Assembly (NCBI GenBank): GCA_021432605.1
Contig: MU271154.1
Location: 644,035-708,034, forward strand
DNA: 64,000 nucleotides
DNA from: Coniochaeta sp. PMI_546
Lineage: Eukaryota; Ascomycota; Sordariomycetes; Coniochaetales; Coniochaetaceae
Direction: 5' to 3'
Made by a program: the position numbers and the translations under genes. The notes under the pieces are model-generated. The model had not been told where the DNA came from. It saw only the letters and a program-made list of their open reading frames with translations, and made no database searches. Below are positions 57,428 to 64,000 of this stretch, in pieces; the first letter of the stretch is position 1, and each line of letters starts with the position of its first letter.

Positions 57428-58074
57428 GGAGCGGAAGGGGAGATTGACATCCTCTGGTGAGGACGGGTGATTGGTACTTGTCGTTGGTCCTGTGTGCGGG
57501 CGCAGTTCTCGGTAATATATGATTACAAGCAGATATAGAGAACGAAAACTTCACTGTTTATCGTCACGACTAAAGGTTGGAGTTACAAAACCTACCTGTC
57601 GTTGAAGGTAGAGATTGGGGGCTTGCGATAAGAACGCAAACCGGATCACGTGCACGGCAATCTTGGCAAAACTCAAAAGGCTACCTATCTTCTACTGCTT
57701 GTGTAGAACTAACCATTGCTGTGACCAGCTTCATTCATTTTCCCAATACCTCCTAGGGTAATCTGTTCTATACTTTATATCAGTTCTTTTCTGAGAATGT
57801 TCGCCGAACTGACACGAGATATCCTGTTTTCAATTCGCCAGAGGGCCTGACGCCAACATCACAGCCTCACAGCATCTGATTGGCCATATGGCGCCGAAGG
57901 CTGCCTTATCCTCGCCATGGCCGCCGTTTGCGCCCGGCCCAAGGCGGATTTCATGGTCGTGACGCGATCTATTCTTCTTGCCGCCCTGTTACGCTGTCCA
58001 ACATCATCACTCGTAATTTCAACCAAGAAACAAATCTCCGCGTCTCGTCCGAGATCCGGGTTGAGACGAGAGAC
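57428..58074. other. Promoter region of the alpha/beta-hydrolase propeller gene
   Basis: About 650 bp, no separate gene. An in-frame 5' extension of the downstream gene opens at 57880 but lacks an ATG before 58075. Confidence 0.5.
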
Positions 58075-61000
58075 ATGCCGCGGTTGTCTTTCTTCCGACG
58101 CAGGGCCGTTGTTCCTGAGTCTCCCGGCCCACGCAGCCTCGTGATCCGCGAGTATCCCAACGCACAGCCGCGAGAGAATGCACCCGAGAAAGATATCCGT
58201 CTCGGCTTGACGACTCTCTATAATCCCGACGGCAAAATTACGTGCGATCTGATTTTCGTCCACGGCCTGAATGGTCATCCGCGGAACACATGGTGCCTTG
58301 ATAGCGATCCGACTCTGTTTTGGCCCAAGCGGTGGCTGCCAAACGATGAAGCCTTTCGACATGTTCGGATCCTCACCTTCGGCTACCAGTCAGCCCTATT
58401 CGAGGACGGAAATGCAACGTTCAGCATTCAGAACTTTGCCACGGCTCTGATGGAAGCAATGATGGCAGATAGACTTTCGGAATGGAATCAATCTAAGCTT
58501 TCCAAGGTAGGTACAACCCAACGAGGTTATATGTACGCGCCTTCTACTTCCTAGACGCTTGCAATGGCATGTTGGCACACCAAACTGACGCCGGTCAACC
58601 AAAGACCCCGATCATCCTGGTCGGCCATAGTATGGGCGGCTTGGTAATTAAACAGGCTTACATACTCGGTCATGAGGACTACTGGACTTACCAACCGGTG
58701 GTCAGAATGATGAAAGCCATGTTCTTTCTCGCCACGCCCCATCTCGGCGCTGAAAGTGCCGTCACGTTGATGCGTGTCCTATCTCGCCTCCCAGGCCAGG
58801 AGACGCCTGGTTTCGTTCTGGATCTTGCTCCCAAGTCTATGCTGCTGGAGTCAATCAATGACCGATTTCCTCGCCTGTGCGACAACCATGAGGACCTACA
58901 ACTATTTTCTTTCTTCGAAACCCAGCCAATGAACTACGGTATTGGCAGAGGTCTGATTGTGGAAAAGGATTGTGCTATCATGGGCTATCCTACAGAGCAC
59001 AAGACTCCCCTGAACGCAAACCACAGGACGGTTGCAAAGTATACTTCGCCTATGGATCCGTCGTATATCGCTGTACGGAATGCGCTGGCGAAATGCATCG
59101 AGGCTCTAAGGGTACAGACCGCCAAATCCGAAGCCATTCTTATGTGGAAGAGAGTCTCGTTCAGGCCGCTTCTCATAGAAGAGCTCCGGATGGCGCTTGA
59201 ACTTGATTTGGGGCACGAGGTTCACCTGACAAACAAGGAACTAGCATCCTGCTGCGGACTTGGGAGTATTGAACGACTATTCAAGTCTACAGACGAATCT
59301 AGAAGGCGACTTTGGTCCGACGGCATTGTGAAAAGCCATGTAAGGGTTACACTGGTGTGCATCCAATACTTATTGGATATGAGCAAGGGGAAAGCTCGCT
59401 TGCGTGATGAGATCCAAGGGTCCAACTTGTTTGGGTACGCTTGTGAGCACCTGTTCCGGCATCTTGACCTGCTTAAGGAAGGGGTGCGGCCTTTTAGTTC
59501 GGCGTCCTCGACAGGCGAGGTCATACGGATGCTTGCCAGATTTTTCTCAGCAGACAGCGTCCTCATCTGGATCGAGAACATCGCCGCTCATTCCAATTTA
59601 CGCATAATATATGCGGCACCGGACACCATTTCTTGGCTTCTTCGAATGCACCTATCTCTTGGTCCAGATGCCAATCAGTTAGTGGAGGAAATTGCGACAT
59701 TGAGATCATGGGCCAAGGACCTGCAGCGTTTCGTTTGGGCATTCTCTCGGCGGTTGAAAGAAGCACCGTACACCACCATACGCCGACTTATACCAGCATT
59801 CTGCCCTCCAACATCAATAATCCACCAGCAGTTCAGGACTTTCAGCGGCGTTAGAGTCATTGGGATCCGTGAGAATACATGGGGGAAACATCCAACTGTC
59901 ATCCCTTTCGAGCTGTCGCCTACGGCCGTTGCTGTCGGGCCAGGCTTAATTGCCCTGGCCTACGTATACAAAGACAACGGCGATATCATCATTTACGACG
60001 ACGAGACTCTCGTCCCAATTCACACATTACATCATTGCTGCAGCTTGTTTACGGTGTTGGTTTTTGGGACAAATGGCAGATATCTCGCTTCCTCTGCCCA
60101 AACTGATAGTGAGGGACATGAATACAGCATCCGCGTCTGGGAGATCAAGTCCTGGAGCGAGGTTTATATTCTGACTCTGCCATCCCGCCCGATAGCCATG
60201 AAATTGGAGACCCCGGTACACAACTTCCGGTTCAGACGATCTAACCTTTACGTTCTCACCGAGTCCGGTGAGATTTGGCACTTCGAGATCGAAGCCATTA
60301 TCAACGGCTACATCAATGACTGCCATTGTCGGAGACAGCTCTTCCCGGACGCCGAGATCCATTCAACCCGTCTCAATATAGTCAAGGCGGTCTTTTGTCG
60401 CTTCAGATCCTACGTGGCAATTGTGTACGACGGAGTGAGTGGCTCAAATGCTGGAAGAGTTGGAGTCTATGACTTTGGAATGTGCGGGTCGACACTCAAA
60501 CGCCTACCGGAGATCCTGTACTGTGACAAAAGTGTCGTCGATCTAGCATTTGGCAAGGCCACGTTTCGGCGGGACCGGCGCTTTCACCCCGACTCCAAAT
60601 CTGAGTCCGAGCATGACAGGGTTTCCCGCAAGCTCGTCGTTCATGACAGGGTTTCCCGCAAGCTCGTCGTTCATGGACGGCCCAGGCCCAGGCCCAGTTC
60701 CAGAATGAGCTATGGCTGGTTATCCCGCATGCCCGTGATTCGTGGCCATGATACCCTAGCGATCGCATACTCAGATCAAAGTCTCATTGTCTACCGCATC
60801 GACAGCGGCACGAAGATGAGCGAACTTGAAGGGGTACCTATTTCCTGTCTTGAATCGTCTTCTGGCGGCTGGGGTTTCATCGGCGGGACCGTAGAAGGGG
60901 AGATCTGGGAATGGGCTGCAGATTCGTTAGTACCCACCTTTCGCATCTCGGATGCGACGAACCGGCTCGGTCCCATATATGCGGCTCACACAAGCTGCGG

Positions 61001-62135
61001 GAACGATATCGTTGATGTCAGACGATTTCATTGCCGTGTCCTGTATCCTTACTCCCGCAAAGCCAACACGGCGGTCGAGAGTGAAAACCCAACGCTGATA
61101 ACCGCCGTGAGTTGTGCCAACGCGCCCGACTTCCCTCAATTGGTCGTCTTTGTCGGGAAAGGGGACGGATCAGTCCACCTGTATAGATTCGCGGACGGAC
61201 ACTCCGAGGAGCAGCTATTCACGCAGTCAATGGGCACCGGGATCCAGTATGTCCATTTCGATAACGGCTTGCTGACCGTCTGGGATTACTCAAACATGAT
61301 CACATGCCGTGTGATCAAGATCGCACAAACTTCACGGACGGTGGTCAATGCTCCGTTGCTTCAACTTAGTGTGGAACTTGATCCAATCGAGTCCCAAGTC
61401 ATGGCCAGCGGCAAACACTCACGAGCACTCATCGCTACCGCCTGGGGCAAGGTACTCTCCCTCTATCGCTTGGACAATCCTGACACCTATGATCCAGTCG
61501 ACTATGAAGTCAAAGATGACGATACGACGAAACATTGGGCGTCTCATCCCAGCAACCCAGACTGGGTCATCTCTATCGGGCGGTCATCTGTTCAGATCAG
61601 AAGTTGGAGGGATCTTTCTTGTCTGACTACCACCCAAATCCCTAACCTCGTCCAACCCAATGGCGATGTGCTGTTCATAAAACACCAGTACGCATCCCAT
61701 GACTTCTTCGTGGTGTATTCATTTGTTGCAGCAAAATACTGGGATAAAGAAACGTCGTCTCACATACAAATCTGCGACTATTGCGCCATCGGCACCGAGA
61801 CAGACTCTATACTTCCTGGGCCGAGCTTGAGTATGCAACCCCTGGACCTTCCAAGGGTGTGGGAGGTCCTCGGCATCTATGACAGACGGTTAGTATATCT
61901 TAGCAAGGACTTCTGGGTGTGTTCAGTCAGCATATACATCCCAGAGGACACGCCTACGAAACACTTCTTCATCCCCGACGACTGGCGCAGCGCTCATCCT
62001 GAACTTTGGTTCCGCCTATCAACGGATGGAAGCGTCCTGGTTGTCAGGCATTCAGAGATCTTTGCCTTCATGGGAGGGCTTGTTACGAAGCAATCCCTAC
62101 CTGTGCCTGCCAATGATAGACAGTCGTCGTGGTAG
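58075..62135 (+). CDS. NLR-like protein: alpha/beta hydrolase plus beta-propeller, NACHT missing
   Basis: Preferred model: exons 58075-58510 and 58555-62135, 1338 residues, intron donor GTACAA and acceptor TTCCTAG. A stronger donor (58507, GTAGGT) would need the acceptor at 58604 and also keeps frame; both give the same fold. Residues 55-330 form a lipase-like alpha/beta hydrolase: HGLNGHPRNTW near 63-73, nucleophile elbow GHSMGG (Ser171), ATPHLGAE near 205, and HRTVAKYTSP near 302. The next recognisable segment, at about 337-365, is ILMWKRVSFRPLLIEELRMAL, the element that follows the NACHT domain in fungal NLRs. No P-loop (GxxxxGKS/T) or Walker B lies anywhere between or elsewhere. Residues about 590-1320 read as beta-propeller blades of WD type. 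It lies less than 2 kb from the telomere. Confidence 0.82.
60612..60671 (+). repeat. Perfect 30-bp tandem duplication in coding sequence
   Basis: Two identical 30-bp units, 60612-60641 and 60642-60671, each encoding HDRVSRKLVV in frame. Because the copies are identical, the duplication is recent or is kept identical by slippage. It sits in a charged loop between propeller blades, ahead of an Arg/Pro-rich GRPRPRPSS stretch. Confidence 0.9.
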
Positions 62136-62406
62136 ATGAGGTCCGCGAATCGCGCAAAAGTCTTGGGGTAAGAGGCTGTGGATTGTTCTACTCTATTTTG
62201 TCTCTTTTGTTCTACTTTAGCTGGTTGGCTTTTCCTTGGTTGCTTTACTCTGCTTTGGGCTGATGCTCTACTTTAGTTGGACATTGTTTTTTCTCCCATG
62301 GTCATGGCTAATGATGAAACTCCTATGTTCGAGATATACTTACGTTCTAAATCGTGACCTGTTGGCGCTAAAAGTGTGTCCTTGTTCTGTAACCTCTCGC
62401 CAGGCC
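62136..62406. other. Spacer between last gene and subtelomeric repeat
   Basis: T-rich plus strand with two CTACTTTAG-type units (about 62211 and 62270). No gene. Confidence 0.5.
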
Positions 62407-63171
62407 CCTAGATATTAGGAATGCCATAGAGACCTCTCTTTGCCCGCAAAACAAAGTCAGTCCCCTAGTCGTTTTAACGTCAAAAACCCCTATTTTCGAC
62501 CTCTTTCTAACGTTTTTTAAAAGAAATCTATAATTATTTAACGTAAGTTATTTACTCTTATATCGTATAGGAAAATAATCCGACCCGTATTTCTAATTAT
62601 TAAAAGGTACCCTTTTTATAATCTTATAATAATATACGTAAGGTTATTTATACTTTTAATATTTAAAAGTATTCCTTTACCTTTTTTATCTCTTTTTTTT
62701 CATTTTTTATCGAAATATAAGTATTATTAAATAAAGTATCGTTATTACCGAACTTTCGTAAGGTTAATTTAACGTCCTTTTCTATATAATTAATACGCCG
62801 ATTTCTTTAAAACTAGTTTATATTTAAATAAACCTTTTTACCAAAACCTTTTTTAACCCAAAACCTTTTTTATAATTAGATAATACGTTATTAAACCTCT
62901 TTCTTAATTTATACCTTCTTTTCCTTAAGACCTTTTTTATCTAAAACCTTTTTAATAAACCTTTCTCTTTATAATTTATATTTAACTAAACTTCTTAACC
63001 GAAACGTAAACCTTTTTCTTTATAGTTTATATTCGACTAGACTTCTTAACCGAAACGTAAACCTTTCTTTTTTATATTCGATTAAACCTTTCGACCGAAA
63101 CCTTTTTAATAAACTTCTCTCTCTATAATTTATACTCGACTAGACCTTTTATTTAAAACCTCTTTAATAAA
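62407..63171. repeat. Subtelomeric AT-rich repeat, copy 1
   Basis: Starts with CCTAGATATTAGGAATG and runs about 765 bp until the same start recurs at 63172. Very AT-rich and without open frames of note. The first 110 bp align without gaps to copy 2. Internally the last third holds tandem units of roughly 55-60 bp, each with an AACCTTTTT...TTTATA(A/G)TTTATA core and a CTTCTTAACCG(A)AACG-like end (about 62940-63160). Confidence 0.85.
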
Positions 63172-63905
63172 CCTAGATATTAGGAATGTTATAGAGACCT
63201 CTCTCTACCCGTAAAATAAAGTTAGTCCCCTAGTCGTTTTAGCGTTAAAAACCCCTATTTTCGACCTCTTTCTAATATCTTTTGAAAGAGGTCTATAGCT
63301 ATTCAACGTAAGTTATTCATTCTTACGTCGTATAAGAGAATAATCCGACCCGTACCTCTAGCTACTAAAAGGTACCCTTTTTATAGTCTTATAATAATAT
63401 ACGTAAGGTTATTTATATTTTTGATCTTTAAAAGTATTCCTTTGCCTTTTTTATTTGTTTTCTTCTATTTTCCGTCGAGATATAGGTATTATTAGGTAAA
63501 GTATCGTTATTACCGAACTTTCATAGGGTTTATTTAACGTCCTTTTCTATATAACTAGTAGGCTAATTTTTCCAAAACTAATCCGTATTTAAATAGACCT
63601 TTCTACCAAGACTTTCTCTAGCCCGAGATTTCTCTTATAACTAGATAATACGCCGCTAGACCTTTTTCCTAATCTATACCTTCTTTTCCTTAAGACCTTT
63701 CTTATCTAAGACTTCCCTAATAAACCTTTCTTTCTATAGTTTATATTCGATTAGACTTCTCTTTTAATCTATACCTTCTTTTTACTAAGATTTCTCTTAT
63801 CTAAGACCTCCTTAGTAAACCTTTTTTTTTATAATCTATATTCGACTAAACTTCTCTCTTACCTAAGACCTTTCTTATCTAAGACTTCCTTAGTAAACTT
63901 TTCTC
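63172..63905. repeat. Subtelomeric AT-rich repeat, copy 2, truncated at the telomere
   Basis: Second tandem copy in the same orientation as copy 1. It begins with the same CCTAGATATTAGGAATG and ends within the internal short-unit array where telomere repeats begin (63906). Compared with copy 1, the clearly aligned differences are transitions, and most fit CpA-to-TpA or TpG-to-TpA, the RIP signature. Confidence 0.85.
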
Positions 63906-64000
63906 TTAGGGTTAGGGTTAGGGTTAGGGTTAGGGTTAGGGTTAGGGTTAGGGTTAGGGTTAGGGTTAGGGTTAGGGTTAGGGTTAGGGTTAGGGTTAGG
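63906..64000 (+). repeat. Telomere, (TTAGGG)n
   Basis: 15 perfect TTAGGG hexamers (63906-63995) plus TTAGG, continuing to the window end. The G-rich strand points outward, so this is the right-hand end of the assembled chromosome. TTAGGG is the usual filamentous-ascomycete telomere repeat. Confidence 0.99.

Noticed and set aside
1-64000. CRISPR array, insertion sequence or phage element
   Set aside because: No spaced direct repeats with unique spacers, no transposase, integrase or terminal inverted repeats recognised; the genome is eukaryotic with spliceosomal introns and TTAGGG telomeres.

Overview
The window is the last 64 kb of a chromosome arm of a filamentous ascomycete (Pezizomycotina; the gene content and short-repeat style fit Sordariomycetes, but the species cannot be named from sequence alone). 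It ends in 15 complete TTAGGG telomere repeats (63906-64000), with the G-rich strand running outward. Introns are short (42-104 nt, GT-AG), genes lie on both strands with no operons, and the subtelomere shows the C-to-T / G-to-A scars expected of repeat-induced point mutation (RIP).

Layout. 1-12 kb: the 3' end of a CFEM-type small protein, a TUDOR-like HVA1 protein, a group II PLP decarboxylase, a multi-pass membrane protein, a Ras-like GTPase without a CAAX box, an intron-containing tRNA-Asp and an AMMECR1 protein. 12-16 kb: a long stretch with no supportable gene. 16-18.6 kb: a seven-exon Skn7/Prr1-type response-regulator transcription factor. 18.6-21.8 kb: a gene-poor spacer rich in GGTACC palindromes. 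21.8-24.2 kb: a fungal STAND-type N-terminal domain joined to ankyrin repeats. 24.7-26.3 kb: decayed coding remnants, one with a class C beta-lactamase-type SxxK stretch. 26.6-30.4 kb: a large Ser/Thr-rich GPI-anchored wall protein. 32.7-44.3 kb: three metabolic genes (questin oxidase-like, FSH1-type hydrolase, A-T-R reductase) interleaved with two housekeeping genes (Mam33 and Tma16). 45.5-52 kb: a conserved hypothetical protein divergent from a GT90 glycosyltransferase, a small kinase-like protein and an SDR. 53-57.4 kb: two pseudogenes (glucose/sorbosone dehydrogenase and MFS transporter) around an intact YSC84-domain gene. 58-62.1 kb: a large alpha/beta-hydrolase plus beta-propeller protein that looks like a STAND/NLR whose NACHT module is missing. 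62.4-63.9 kb: two tandem AT-rich copies of a RIP-mutated subtelomeric repeat, then the telomere.

How it fits together. Conserved cell-biology genes (Skn7, Mam33, Tma16, AMMECR1, tRNA) dominate the inner two thirds. Pseudogenes, recognition-type repeat proteins and RIP scars concentrate toward the end. The metabolic genes might contribute to one aromatic or reduced-acid pathway, but they are interrupted by housekeeping genes and no polyketide synthase is present, so a cluster is only a hypothesis.

Exon coordinates were read by eye from splice motifs and frame continuity. Where alternatives exist they are stated.
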